Notes: a model not told the origin generated them from the sequence alone. Counted from the first letter of the stretch, positions 7,114 through 16,969 are shown. The stretch: 64,000 nt of DNA from Pseudomonas poae (GCF_001439785.1 NZ_JYLI01000018.1:62001-126000); one strand, 5' to 3'. Program-made: numbers and translations.

Positions 7114-10100
7114 GTTTTTATTGGGAATCCTGTAAGTAATAAGTAGCCATCTGGCATTTCAGGTTTTCGGATCAAGACGAGAAGAAATTTATTAACGGGT
7201 ACTGCTTCAGATGCGTCTCTCAAAAAACTCAATCCTACAGCTTGGTTCGACTGCTCTCTAATAATATGCTTTTTCTTTGTTCCCTGCAGGAAGTTGGTTA
7301 TTTCCTGCTGACGAGAGGCTAAACTTTTAGAAACTAGTGATTCTGCGTCTTCCAAGGATTTGAATGTGGAGGCTGCCGGTATATTTGGCTCAGCCTTAAG
7401 TCGTTCAGATAACTGGGTATCGGTTTGGCCCACGTGTTTCATAATCAGGTGCCCCCCTGCTTTTTCATGAGTAACAACTACACCGTCGGCCGCAATTCTT
7501 TGGTCGGGATCAGCTTCTGATCCAGGGCATTTTCCAATCTTACAACTTAGGCCTAGTGGGTCTACCCACCCGGTAGGATTCGGCACGTACTGGTAAGCAT
7601 TGATCCCGCCCGCCAGCTTCACCGGATCCGGCGTCAGGTAGCGTCCAACATCCGGATTGTAGTAGCGATGTCGGTTGTAGTGCAGGCCGCTTTCCTCATC
7701 GAAGTATTGGCCTTGAAAGCGCAGCGGGTTGTCGATTTTGTCGACGTCGAGGCGGCTGATGTGGCCGTAGGCGCGGTAGTGGGCGGACCAGACGATTTCG
7801 CCGTCTGGGGCGGTCAGTTCCTGTGGCGTGCCGAGGTGGTCGAGTTGGTAGTGGTAGGGGCTGGTGGCTTCGGGGCCGAAACCATCCAGCAGGGCGAGCG
7901 GGCGGAAGCTGTCGGGTTCGTAGAGGTAGCTGCGGTGGCGGTCGGCGTGGTGTTCGGCGATCAGTTTGTCGCCTTGCCAGAAGAATTCGGTGGTTTTGTC
8001 ATCCACGGTTTTACTGATGCGCCGGCCAAAGGGGTCGTAGCGGTAGCGGGCGGTTTGGCCGTTGGGTTTCTTGACGGCGATCAGGCGGTGCTGGCAGTCG
8101 TAGCGGTATTCGCTGACCAGTGCCTGGCCTTTGCCACGGCGTTCGCGGATCAGGTTGCCGAAGGCGTCGTAGTCGTAATGCCGGTCGCCCTGGATCAGCA
8201 GGCGGTTGCCGGCGACGATGTCCGGGCCGGGGCGGTCGTGCATCAGCAGGTTGCCGGCCGGGTTGTGGCCGAAGCGCTCCTGCAGGTCCTGCGAGTGATC
8301 GGCGCGGGTCAGGCGGTGAAGCGGGTCGTAGGCGTAGTGATGTTCGCCTTTGCGGGTATCGAGGATACGGGCGAGGTTGCCGGATTTTTCGTAGTCGTAT
8401 TGGCGGCGGTAGTAGCGGTTTTCCTGTTGCGTGATGGCGTGGGCGTGGAGGCGGTGTTGGTCGTCGTAGTGGTAATGGCTGAGCAGTTGGCCTTGCTGTC
8501 GTTGCTGCTCCTTGCCCGCTTTGAATAGATGCGAGGTGAGCACTTCACCGTTGAGTTCGACGGTGCCGAGGTGGCCGCCTTTATCGTGGTTAAACGTGAC
8601 GCGGTTGTTGTCCGGCAGGCGCAGGCGCTGGAGTTGACCGCAGGCGTCATAGCCATAACGCAAGGTGCCCCAGCCTTGATGCTCGGCGGTGAGGCGGTTT
8701 TGTCGATCGTATTCGTAGGCCAGCGCCCAGTGGCCGTCTTCGACGCTGAGGAGATTGCCCTGGCGGTCGTAGGCATAGTCAACAACGGCGCCATCAGGCA
8801 GGGTTTTTCTGACAAGGCGCCCGGCAGCGTCTCGCTCATAACGGGTGATGAGCTGACTGCCATCGTCGCCATGTTCGGTCTTTTCCTGAAGATGGCCGTT
8901 GAGGTCATAAACGTAGGCGGTGCGCTGGCCGTCAAAGCCGATTTCCTGCTGGATCAGGCCGTTGGGGTGATAGGCAAGCCGGTAGGTCTCGCCGACCTCG
9001 TTTTCGATCTCGGTCAGCAATAACCGCGCGTTGTCGTAGCGATACTGGACCTGCGTGCCGTCGGCATTGATGCGCCGACTGATCAGGTGCAGCCTATCGG
9101 CATACTCGTAGCGGGTGACGTGCCCCAGTTCATCGCGTTCGGCGGTGATTTTTCCGTAGGCGTTGTAGCTGTATTCCCTGCATGCACCGCCCGGCAATAT
9201 CAGGCGAGTCAGGCGGCCCACGCTGTCCCATTGGTATTGGGTCAGCGCGCCATGCTCATCCTCGCGGGCCACCTGTCGCCCGAGGTCGTCATAGCGATAG
9301 CGCCTGATCCCGCCACTGGGCAACTGTTCCTCAAGCAGTTGCCCGCGCTCATTCCACACCAGCCGTTGGCAGCTGTGATCGGGATACCACACCCCAATCA
9401 GTTGCCCCTGTTTGTTGTAGCTGTAGTCCGTGACATGGCCGTCAGGATCGGTCTTGCGCGTTACGTCGCCTTGTTCATTACGCTCGTATTTCCAAACCGC
9501 CTCACCCCGGCGCACCACTCTTACGAACCCGTTGTCATGCTCGTAGGACGTCGGCTCATCGTCCCCGGGAAACAGCGCCACCAAGCGCCCCGCGTTGTCG
9601 TACTGATACGCCGTCACCGCGCCCAACGGGTCCTGCTCAACCGTCAGTCGGCCTTGTTCATCGTAGGATTTGAAGTGCTGAGCGCCATCCGGATCCACCC
9701 GCTGCACCAGGCGTGCCCGCTGATCGTGGACGTACACTTCCTGGCTGCCATCGGCGTTATGCACGGTGACGCGCCCGTCATCGCCCCACACATAGCGCGT
9801 GTCCATCTGCGCAAAACTGGCCCAATGCCGTACACAGCGCGCCGCCTTGCCGGACCGTTCCCACGCCCAGAAGAAACTCGCGCCACCGGCCAGCCCACGT
9901 TCCAGAATCACGTGCTGCTCGTCGTACCGGTAAACCTCGCATTCACCTACGGCATTGGTCGCCGACACCAGTCGGCCTGCGTCGTCGTAGGCGTAGGACA
10001 CCACCGTCTGTTCAGTCACCCAGTCGTAGGGTTCACGGCCCTTGGCGCGATGAACCTGATAGTCCACCGCCGCAATTCGACCCTGCGCATAGCGCAACCA

Positions 10101-11828
10101 CAGCGAGCGTCCGGCGCCATTGTCCAGCCGCTCAATGCGCCCCAGCACGTCGCGGGAAATGCGCAGCCGGTTGTCGTACGCATCGCTGATCGCCACCAGC
10201 ACGCCATCGCGAAAGTGATAAAACCGCGACGCCTGGGCCAGCACCAGCTCATCGGGCAAGTCCCCCAAAAAAATCGCTGCTTCCGCCAGGCTGTTGGTGA
10301 TTGCCGGTCGCGAAACGGTGGGCAAGGGCAGGGTGGTCGAACGATTTTCATGGTCCGTCCACACCACCGAATCGCCGGACATCTGCAGCCGCTGGGCGAG
10401 GGCATGGCTCCAGCCAAACCCCAGCCCGACATCGATTTCCACCGCACTGGTGCGATATACCCGCGTCCACTCGAACGGCAGAATGCCGTCGAGGATGCCG
10501 TCGGCGAGGGTGAGCAATTCCTCGCCGGTGACCATCGACACCGGGCAGCCGTGGGTGACGGTCTTGTCCGCAGACGCAGACGCTTCCCCCGCCGGGTTTT
10601 TTGCCGACACCGGCACGTCATCAACGGGCGATGCGTGCACGAGTGCCGTGCGCTGCGTCTTTTTTCGCACCGTCGGCACCGCGTTCGGCACCAGTGCCTC
10701 GCCCACCTTCAGCGGCGCCACCGCCTTGATTGGCGTGGCCGCGCTGGCTAACAACACCGGCTTCAGCGTCTCTGTATGCTCGTCCACATGCGCCTTGCCA
10801 AACTGACTGGCTATCTGCTGCAACCACTGGCGTGTACGGTGAGACTTGATGCGGCCGAGCACTTTCGTACTGATGCGCACCGCCATGCCCATCCCGGCCG
10901 TCGCCATCCCCAGCAACAAATTGATCAGTATTTCTGCGCCGATCTCTCCCAACATTTCGTTCATGTACGGCGGCGGCAGCAGGCGCATCCAACTGACCAG
11001 CGCCGCCAGATACACGAACAGCAAGGGCTCATCACTGAGCACCAGCAACCCCTTGGCCAGGGTCTCGGCACTCAACGCCAGTAACTGGTCAAGTTCTGCC
11101 TGAGAGAGGTAATGCAGCAGCTTTTCAGCATTTGCCAGCGGAGCTGAAAGCCATTCGAACAGTTGCTTGATGTCGTCCCACAATGAATAGAGCGCTTCGC
11201 TGAAGCCCCGGGCATAGGCTTGATCCAACGAGAGATAGCGCTTGAGAAAGTTCGCCTCGGCATAGCCCTTCCACAAGGGTTCGAATGTGTCGCGCCATTC
11301 ACCGCGCAGCCACAGTTCGAGGGGCGCGATCACCGACTGATAGGAGGCGTACAGCGCTTTGAAATGGTCCTTGGAAACGTTGGGGTAAAAACTGATGCGG
11401 TAACGCTGGTTGCGATCACACTCCTTGACCTCAAGAATGCCGCTGGGCCCGATGGTGTGATGGATGGGCTCGCCCAGCGGTCCGCCGTTCGGGTCAATCC
11501 GCTGCAACACCACCGGCGTATTGCCAATGGGCACAAAGCGTGAACTCTCGAACATATGCACCAGCGTCAGCGTGCCGTCCGCGGGGCAGGCGGCGACGGT
11601 GCTGCTGGGGAAGAGGGAACGGTCGATCGGCGCGACCACCACCTGGTCGCCGACCTTGAATACCTGTTCGATATCGAGCGCCGAAAAGCTGAAATAGCTT
11701 TGTGCCCAGAGATCGTAGGAATTGAGGCAGCGCCGGAAATCGCCGAGAACGGATTCGACGTCCCGCGTCTTCGCGTCCATGGCGGCCAGCACCAGAAAGC
11801 CAATGGCCTGGCTGGTAGGGTTGATCAT
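7110..11828 (-). CDS. Rhs polymorphic toxin with RNase A-like (CdiA-CT) tip
   Basis: 1572 residues. The N-terminal 400 or so residues hold a non-repeat region with a hydrophobic segment at about 270-310 (LINLLLGMATAGMGMAV). Then come the DUF6531 entry (HGCPVSMVTGEELL) and some 25 YD repeats (about 560-1300) that should form the Rhs cocoon. The core ends with RYLTPDPVKLAGG...WVDPLGL at about residue 1427. The last 145 residues are the variable tip: HEKAGGHLIMKHVG (His1460, His1465) and PAASTFKSLEDAESLV match the bacterial CdiA-CT RNase A-like family, so tRNA/RNA cleavage is the likely activity. No PAAR motif, VgrG or Eag gene is adjacent, so this is an orphan effector, probably loaded on a distant T6SS. 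The tip is AT-richer than the core. Confidence 0.9.
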   Translation of the reverse strand: MINPTSQAIGFLVLAAMDAKTRDVESVLGDFRRCLNSYDLWAQSYFSFSALDIEQVFKVGDQVVVAPIDRSLFPSSTVAACPADGTLTLVHMFESSRFVPIGNTPVVLQRIDPNGGPLGEPIHHTIGPSGILEVKECDRNQRYRISFYPNVSKDHFKALYASYQSVIAPLELWLRGEWRDTFEPLWKGYAEANFLKRYLSLDQAYARGFSEALYSLWDDIKQLFEWLSAPLANAEKLLHYLSQAELDQLLALSAETLAKGLLVLSDEPLLFVYLAALVSWMRLLPPPYMNEMLGEIGAEILINLLLGMATAGMGMAVRISTKVLGRIKSHRTRQWLQQIASQFGKAHVDEHTETLKPVLLASAATPIKAVAPLKVGEALVPNAVPTVRKKTQRTALVHASPVDDVPVSAKNPAGEASASADKTVTHGCPVSMVTGEELLTLADGILDGILPFEWTRVYRTSAVEIDVGLGFGWSHALAQRLQMSGDSVVWTDHENRSTTLPLPTVSRPAITNSLAEAAIFLGDLPDELVLAQASRFYHFRDGVLVAISDAYDNRLRISRDVLGRIERLDNGAGRSLWLRYAQGRIAAVDYQVHRAKGREPYDWVTEQTVVSYAYDDAGRLVSATNAVGECEVYRYDEQHVILERGLAGGASFFWAWERSGKAARCVRHWASFAQMDTRYVWGDDGRVTVHNADGSQEVYVHDQRARLVQRVDPDGAQHFKSYDEQGRLTVEQDPLGAVTAYQYDNAGRLVALFPGDDEPTSYEHDNGFVRVVRRGEAVWKYERNEQGDVTRKTDPDGHVTDYSYNKQGQLIGVWYPDHSCQRLVWNERGQLLEEQLPSGGIRRYRYDDLGRQVAREDEHGALTQYQWDSVGRLTRLILPGGACREYSYNAYGKITAERDELGHVTRYEYADRLHLISRRINADGTQVQYRYDNARLLLTEIENEVGETYRLAYHPNGLIQQEIGFDGQRTAYVYDLNGHLQEKTEHGDDGSQLITRYERDAAGRLVRKTLPDGAVVDYAYDRQGNLLSVEDGHWALAYEYDRQNRLTAEHQGWGTLRYGYDACGQLQRLRLPDNNRVTFNHDKGGHLGTVELNGEVLTSHLFKAGKEQQRQQGQLLSHYHYDDQHRLHAHAITQQENRYYRRQYDYEKSGNLARILDTRKGEHHYAYDPLHRLTRADHSQDLQERFGHNPAGNLLMHDRPGPDIVAGNRLLIQGDRHYDYDAFGNLIRERRGKGQALVSEYRYDCQHRLIAVKKPNGQTARYRYDPFGRRISKTVDDKTTEFFWQGDKLIAEHHADRHRSYLYEPDSFRPLALLDGFGPEATSPYHYQLDHLGTPQELTAPDGEIVWSAHYRAYGHISRLDVDKIDNPLRFQGQYFDEESGLHYNRHRYYNPDVGRYLTPDPVKLAGGINAYQYVPNPTGWVDPLGLSCKIGKCPGSEADPDQRIAADGVVVTHEKAGGHLIMKHVGQTDTQLSERLKAEPNIPAASTFKSLEDAESLVSKSLASRQQEITNFLQGTKKKHIIREQSNQAVGLSFLRDASEAVPVNKFLLVLIRKPEMPDGYLLLTGFPIKT

Positions 11829-11938
11829 GAGACAGCCCCGGCGATCAGGGCCTTAACGAACAAATCCATCTGCAATCCCTCGCACTGTGTGATCAGGCGA
11901 AGGACTTTGCCGAGGTCGGAGTAGGAGGGGAGTAGAGG
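11825..11938 (-). pseudogene. Residual 3' end of a gene coupled to rhs
   Basis: An open frame of 37 codons without a convincing start (an in-frame TAA lies at 11939-11941) ends in ...VKALIAGAVS-stop. Its TGA overlaps the rhs ATG by four bases (ATGA). The protein-like sequence (SYSDLGKVLRLITQCEGLQM) and the coupling suggest the surviving tail of an upstream partner gene lost by deletion. It could still initiate internally and serve as a leader for rhs translation. No family is recognised. Confidence 0.45.
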
Positions 11939-12073
11939 TTATCCGAGGCTCATGTGGGAGATTTCAGCAGGATGCATCCGCTTTCAAATGGCGCAGGGCA
12001 GAGTGGCGAACCCGCGTTAGACTTGCCTGTCGATATCCGCACTGCCTGGCCCGTTGTTATCCAAGGAAGCTCC

Positions 12074-13159
12074 ATGTACTCAACACGCTTGATCCTCAGC
12101 CTCACGACGTTGCTGGTGCTGGCCGGCTGCGCAACTTCACGCGGCCCGCAGCAGCCGGAACGCAGCGAGGCCGACGTGAAGGCGCAGATCGTGCGCCTGC
12201 TGCCCGCCAAAGTCGCCGATCGCAATGGTTGGGCCCAGGACATCTACACCGCGTTCGACACCCAGCACATCTACCCCAGCACCGAAAATATCTGCGCCGT
12301 GCTGGCGGTGACCGAGCAGGAATCCACCTACCAGGTCGACCCGCCCGTACCGAATATGGGCAAGATCGCCCAGGATGAAATCCTGCGCCGTGCCGGCAAG
12401 GTGCATGTGCCTGCGTTTGTGGTGCGCAGCGCCTTGCAGGTGCGCTCGCCTGGCGGCAAGACCTACGCCGAGCGCCTCAATGCTGCGCGTACCGAGAAGG
12501 ACCTCAGTGGCATCTTTGACGATTTCATCAGCATGGTGCCCCTGGGCAACACGCTGTTCGGCGGCTTCAACCCGGTGCACACCGCAGGCCCGATGCAGGT
12601 CAGCATCGAGTTTGCGCAGAAGCAGGCGCGCGATTATCCCTACACGGTGGATGGCACGATTCGCCGCGAAGTGTTCACCCGCCGTGGCGGCATGTATTTC
12701 GGCATCGCTCATTTGCTGGGTTATCCGGTCAATTATGACCAGCTGCTTTATCGCTTTGCCGATTTCAATGCGGGTTGGTACGCAAGCCGCAATGCCGCGT
12801 TCCAGGCGGCGGTCAGCCGCGTCTCCGGCACTGAGTTGGCGTTGGATGGGGATTTGATCCGTTACGGCTCGTTGCTGCCCGGCACCACCGAGCTGGCGGT
12901 GCGCTCGCTGGGCGCGAAACTGGACATGCGCAATCCCAGCATCCGCAGCCAGCTGGAACAGGGTGAGCAACTGGATTTCGAGGACACGACCCTCTACAAA
13001 CGCGTTTTTGCCCTGGCCGACAAGGCTGCCGGCAAACCGCTGCCGCGTGCCGTACTGCCGGGCATCGTGCTCAAGAGCCCGAAGATCACCCGTAACCTCA
13101 CCACGGCGTGGTTTGCCAAACGGGTGGATGAGCGTTATCAGCGCTGCATGAAGCGCTGA
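12074..13159 (+). CDS. DUF1615 lipoprotein
   Basis: 361 residues. The ATG at 12074 follows a clear AAGGAAGC ribosome site. A lipoprotein signal peptide ends in LVLAGC (lipobox), giving an outer- or inner-membrane lipoprotein. The body corresponds to the DUF1615 family found in Pseudomonas and relatives, with VTEQESTYQVDP and AGPMQVS resembling lysozyme-like/SLT folds: a Glu in EQES and a GPMQVS loop. A peptidoglycan-lytic role is therefore plausible but not proven. A single gene running away from rhs. Confidence 0.75.
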   Translation: MYSTRLILSLTTLLVLAGCATSRGPQQPERSEADVKAQIVRLLPAKVADRNGWAQDIYTAFDTQHIYPSTENICAVLAVTEQESTYQVDPPVPNMGKIAQDEILRRAGKVHVPAFVVRSALQVRSPGGKTYAERLNAARTEKDLSGIFDDFISMVPLGNTLFGGFNPVHTAGPMQVSIEFAQKQARDYPYTVDGTIRREVFTRRGGMYFGIAHLLGYPVNYDQLLYRFADFNAGWYASRNAAFQAAVSRVSGTELALDGDLIRYGSLLPGTTELAVRSLGAKLDMRNPSIRSQLEQGEQLDFEDTTLYKRVFALADKAAGKPLPRAVLPGIVLKSPKITRNLTTAWFAKRVDERYQRCMKR

Positions 13160-13186
13160 GCTTTCGAGCCATGATGAACATCAACA

Positions 13187-13210
13187 TGTGGGAGGGGGCT
13201 TGCTCCCACA
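13187..13210. repeat. REP palindrome (GTGGGAGGGGGCTTGCTCCCAC)
   Basis: A 24-base perfect-arm palindrome, TGTGGGAG/CTCCCACA, between the convergent ends of the DUF1615 gene and atoB. It belongs to the common P. fluorescens GTGGGAGGGGGC REP family and probably sits in the 3' region of both transcripts. Confidence 0.8.
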
Positions 13211-13234
13211 GTTGGACTGTGTTGGCCTTTTAGA

Positions 13235-14416
13235 TCAGTTGCGTTCGAGGGCCAGGGCTACGCCTTGGCCGCCGCCGATGCACAGGGTGGCCAGGCCTTT
13301 TTTTGCATCGCGCTTGATCATTTCATGCAGCAGGGTCACCAGCACGCGGCAGCCTGAGGCGCCGATCGGGTGGCCGATGGCGATGGCGCCTCCGTTGACG
13401 TTGACCTTGTCGGCGTCCCACTCCAGCTCCTTGCCCACCGCCAACGCCTGCGCGGCGAAGGCTTCGTTGGCTTCGATCAGGTCCAAATCGGCAAGTGTCC
13501 AACCGGCCTTGTCCAGGCAGCGGCGGGTCGCCGACACCGGGCCGATGCCCATGATGGCCGGGTCGACACCGGCGTTGGCGTAGCCGGCGATACGCGCCAG
13601 TACTGGCAGCCCGAGCGCCTTGGCCTTGTCCGCACTCATCAGCAACACCGCGGCAGCGCCGTCATTGAGGCTGGAAGCGTTGCCGGCGGTGACGCTGCCG
13701 TCTTTCTTGAACGCGGGCTTGAGCTTGCCCAGGGACTCGGCAGTGGTGCCGGCGCGCGGTTGCTCATCCACGGTGAAGGTCACGGGGTCGCCCTTGCGCT
13801 GGGGTATCAGGATCGGCGTGATCTCATCGACAAATCGCCCGGTTTCAATAGCCGCGGCGGCTTTTTGCTGGGACGCGGCGGCGAAGGCATCCTGGGCTTC
13901 ACGGCTGATGCCGTACTTGTCCACCAGGTTCTCGGCGGTGATGCCCATGTGGTAGTCGTTGAACGCATCCCACAGGCCGTCAGTGATCATGCTGTCGATC
14001 ATTGTGGCGTGACCCATGCGCAAACCGGTGCGCGCGGCCGGCAAAATGTAGGGGGCCAGGCTCATGTTTTCCATGCCGCCAGCGATGATCACCTCGGCAT
14101 CGCCGCAGCGAATCGCCTGCGCGCCGAGGTGCAGGGCCTTGAGGCCCGAGCCGCAGACTTTGTTCAAGGTCAGGGCCGGCACGGCGTGGGGCAAGCCGGC
14201 AAGGATAGAGGCCTGGCGCGCGGGGTTCTGACCCGAACCTGCGGTGAGCACCTGGCCGAGGATCACTTCGTCCACCTGGGCCGGGTCCAGGCCGGTCTGC
14301 TCCAGCAAGCGGCGGATCACGGCGGCGCCAAGTTCCGGTGCTGGAATATTCGCCAGCGAACCCTGAAAGCTGCCCACGGCGGTGCGGGTGGCAGCAACAA
14401 TCACGACGTCTTGCAT
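13235..14416 (-). CDS. atoB: Acetyl-CoA acetyltransferase (thiolase)
   Basis: 393 residues. Cleaves acetoacetyl-CoA to two acetyl-CoA, the last step of ketone-body use. Nucleophilic Cys88 (LNKVCGSGLKA), IAIGHPIGASG and the C-terminal CIGGGQGVAL with the second catalytic Cys are all present. The start is the ATG before QDVVIVAATRT: a GAGGA ribosome site lies just upstream and only 11 bases separate it from scoB. It is the third gene of the scoA-scoB-atoB operon. Confidence 0.92.
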   Translation of the reverse strand: MQDVVIVAATRTAVGSFQGSLANIPAPELGAAVIRRLLEQTGLDPAQVDEVILGQVLTAGSGQNPARQASILAGLPHAVPALTLNKVCGSGLKALHLGAQAIRCGDAEVIIAGGMENMSLAPYILPAARTGLRMGHATMIDSMITDGLWDAFNDYHMGITAENLVDKYGISREAQDAFAAASQQKAAAAIETGRFVDEITPILIPQRKGDPVTFTVDEQPRAGTTAESLGKLKPAFKKDGSVTAGNASSLNDGAAAVLLMSADKAKALGLPVLARIAGYANAGVDPAIMGIGPVSATRRCLDKAGWTLADLDLIEANEAFAAQALAVGKELEWDADKVNVNGGAIAIGHPIGASGCRVLVTLLHEMIKRDAKKGLATLCIGGGQGVALALERN

Positions 14417-14427
14417 GGAAGCGGTCC

Positions 14428-15087
14428 TCACTGAAAATGCATTTCCGGAACATGGTCCGGGACGATGAGTTTACCGGCGGTCTTGCTCACAATCTCTTCA
14501 ACGCTGACACCAGGTGCGCGTTCCTTGAGGATAAACGCGCCATTGTCGATTTCCAGGTAAGCCAGGTCCGTGAGCACACGTTTGATGCAGTGGGCACCGG
14601 TCAGCGGCAGGCTGCATTGGCTGAGCAACTTCGATTCACCGTCCTTGGACGCATGGGTCATGATCACGATGATGTTTTCCGCGCCGGCCACCAAGTCCAT
14701 GGCGCCGCCCATGCCCTTGACCATCTTGCCGGGGATCATCCACGAAGCGATGTTGCCCTGCACGTCGACTTCAAACGCGCCGAGCACGGTGAGGTCGACG
14801 TGGCCGCCACGAATCATCGCGAAGGACTCGGCGGAGGAAAAGATCGAGGCGCCGATGCGCGCGGTCACGGTCTGTTTGCCGGCGTTGATCATGTCGGCAT
14901 CAAGCGTCTCTTCGGTAGGAAACGGGCCCATGCCCAGCAGGCCGTTTTCCGATTGCAGCATCACTTCCATGCCGTCGGGGATGTAGTTGGCCACCAAGGT
15001 TGGAATGCCGATGCCGAGGTTCACGTAGAAACCGTCCTGCATTTCGCGGGCGACACGTTGAGCCATTTGTTCGCGGGTAAGCGCCAT
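14428..15087 (-). CDS. scoB: 3-oxoacid CoA-transferase subunit B
   Basis: 219 residues. With subunit A it transfers CoA from succinyl-CoA to acetoacetate. The catalytic glutamate (E47) lies in the hallmark SENGLLGMGPFP. It lies 35 bases downstream of the A subunit and 11 bases upstream of the thiolase, so acetoacetate can be activated and cleaved by products of one transcript. A related butyrate/acetoacetate:acetate transferase (AtoDA) is the main alternative. Confidence 0.92.
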   Translation of the reverse strand: MALTREQMAQRVAREMQDGFYVNLGIGIPTLVANYIPDGMEVMLQSENGLLGMGPFPTEETLDADMINAGKQTVTARIGASIFSSAESFAMIRGGHVDLTVLGAFEVDVQGNIASWMIPGKMVKGMGGAMDLVAGAENIIVIMTHASKDGESKLLSQCSLPLTGAHCIKRVLTDLAYLEIDNGAFILKERAPGVSVEEIVSKTAGKLIVPDHVPEMHFQ

Positions 15088-15122
15088 TTTATGAGTCCTT
15101 GTTGTCAGGGCCAGGGGTCGGA

Positions 15123-15821
15123 TTATTTGCGGACGGTGCGCTGTTCGATGCGCTTTTCAAAAGTGCCGCAGATGATCCGGTCGACGTAGATGCCAGGGGT
15201 GTGGATCTGCGCCGGATCCAGCGCGCCCGGCTCGACGATTTCCTCGACTTCCACCACGGTGATTTTGCCGGCGGTGGCCGCCAGCGGGTTGAAGTTCTGC
15301 GCGGTGTGGCGGTAGATGACATTGCCGAAGTGGTCGGCTTTCCAGCCTTTGACGATGGCGAAGTCGCCGGTGATGGACTCTTCCATCAGGTACGGGCGAC
15401 CGTTGAATTCCCGGGTTTCCTTGCCTTCGGCCACCGGGGTGCCGACGCCGGTAGCGGTGAAAAACGCTGGAATGCCGGCGCCGCCTGCGCGCATTTTTTC
15501 CGCGAGGGTGCCTTGTGGGGTCAGCACCACTTCGATTTCGCCGCTGAGCAGTTGCTTCTCGAACAGGGCGTTTTCACCCACGTAGGATGCGATCACTTTG
15601 CTGATCTGCTTTTCTTCCAGCAGCACGCCCAGGCCGAAACCGTCAACACCGCAGTTGTTGGAGACCACGGTCAGGTCGCGGGTGCCCTTGCGCTTGATCT
15701 CATTGATGAGGTTTTCCGGAATGCCGCACAGGCCAAACCCCCCGGCGAGGACGGTCATGCCGTCTTCCAGGCCTGCCAGGGCTTCCTCGTAGGACGCCAC
15801 GCGTTTATCGAAACCTGCCAT
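15123..15821 (-). CDS. scoA: 3-oxoacid CoA-transferase subunit A
   Basis: 232 residues starting MAGFDKRVASYEEAL, chosen because GAGGTG precedes that ATG; an upstream in-frame start has none. GGFGLCGIPENLI is the glycine-rich CoA-transferase family I motif. It is the first gene of the scoA-scoB-atoB operon and divergent from the LysR regulator at 16010, with a shared 190-base promoter region. Confidence 0.92.
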   Translation of the reverse strand: MAGFDKRVASYEEALAGLEDGMTVLAGGFGLCGIPENLINEIKRKGTRDLTVVSNNCGVDGFGLGVLLEEKQISKVIASYVGENALFEKQLLSGEIEVVLTPQGTLAEKMRAGGAGIPAFFTATGVGTPVAEGKETREFNGRPYLMEESITGDFAIVKGWKADHFGNVIYRHTAQNFNPLAATAGKITVVEVEEIVEPGALDPAQIHTPGIYVDRIICGTFEKRIEQRTVRK

Positions 15822-16009
15822 ACGCACCTCTTTTATTATGTGTGGGCCAGCCAATGAGCCGAGTGTTGCGCTGGTAGATTGATTTGTTAAGTTGTTTTTT
15901 TAGGTTGATTGGTTTGAAAAACAGCATAATCAGCCTCAAGCCGCACGCTCAAAGCTGCGTCCGGCGGCGCTATCACTTGCAGCTTTCAACTTGCAGCCTG
16001 GAGCTTTCC

Positions 16010-16912
16010 ATGACCGTCAAACAGATACGCGCATTCCTGGCCGTGGCCCAAAGCCTGAGTTTCGCCGCCGCGTGTGAGCGCCTGCACCTGTCCCAGTCGG
16101 CGCTCAGCCTCACTATCAAAGGGTTGGAGGAAGGCCTGGGGGGGCGTCTGTTCAGCCGCACCACGCGCAATGTGGCGCTCACCCCGGAGGGCGAATCACT
16201 CTTGCCACTGGCACGCCGATTGATCGCCGACTGGGACAATGCCGAAGACGAATTGCGTCAGCGTTTCACCTTGCAGCGCGGACGGGTGACGGTAGCGGCC
16301 ATGCCATCGTTTGCCGGCAACCTGTTGCCGCCGATCCTGAAGATATTCCGCGCGCGTTACCCTCAAGTGAACGTAACCGTGCATGACCTGATAAATGAGC
16401 AGGTGCTGGAGATGGTCCGCGACCGCCAGGTGGAGCTGGGCGTGGCGTTCGAGCCTGGCGAAGGTTCGGCGTTGTCATTTACGCCCCTGTATCTGGACCG
16501 TTTCGTTGCCGTGGTGCCGGGCGACTCACCCTTGGCGCGCCAAACATCCATCAACTGGCAAACCATGCTCGCACACCCGTTCATTACTTTGCAGCGACCC
16601 TCCACGGTGCGGGTGATGCTGGAAGAACATCTGGGTGCTTTGCAGATGAAGCTGCCGGTGGCACTGGAAAGCCATCAACTGGCGACGGTGGGCAAGATGG
16701 TCGCCAGTGGCTTGGGCGTGAGCGCCGTGCCTGCGTTATGCAGAGGGCAGATGGAGGAGGCGGGAGCGCGGTGCATCACCTTGACCGGCCCGGTGATTGA
16801 GCGGCCGATCGGTGTGCTGACCAAACCGGGGCATGAGCTGTCGGCGGCGGCGCAAGTGCTGTTTGATATTTTTCGGGACGAGGCGGGGAAGGGAAGGTTC
16901 CCAACGGTCTGA
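16010..16912 (+). CDS. LysR-type transcriptional regulator of the ketone-body operon (inferred)
   Basis: 300 residues. The N-terminal winged HTH (VKQIRAFLAVAQSLSFAAACERLHLSQSALSLTIKGLEEGLGGRLF) is followed by a type-2 periplasmic-binding-like effector domain. The ATG at 16010 is used because the in-frame extension upstream is repeat-like DNA (AGCTTTCAACTTGCAGC). Divergent orientation to scoA suggests it controls that operon; the effector is unknown, with acetoacetate or a short acyl compound as candidates. Confidence 0.88.
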   Translation: MTVKQIRAFLAVAQSLSFAAACERLHLSQSALSLTIKGLEEGLGGRLFSRTTRNVALTPEGESLLPLARRLIADWDNAEDELRQRFTLQRGRVTVAAMPSFAGNLLPPILKIFRARYPQVNVTVHDLINEQVLEMVRDRQVELGVAFEPGEGSALSFTPLYLDRFVAVVPGDSPLARQTSINWQTMLAHPFITLQRPSTVRVMLEEHLGALQMKLPVALESHQLATVGKMVASGLGVSAVPALCRGQMEEAGARCITLTGPVIERPIGVLTKPGHELSAAAQVLFDIFRDEAGKGRFPTV

Positions 16913-16969
16913 GTGACTGCACAATAACTTCAGGGAGCAGGCAAACCGGCGCCCTGAAGTTGCACTTGG

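Noticed and set aside
9087..10751. A 554-codon plus-strand frame inside rhs
   Set aside because: Antisense of the YD repeats; composition is not protein-like and the Rhs frame explains the region.
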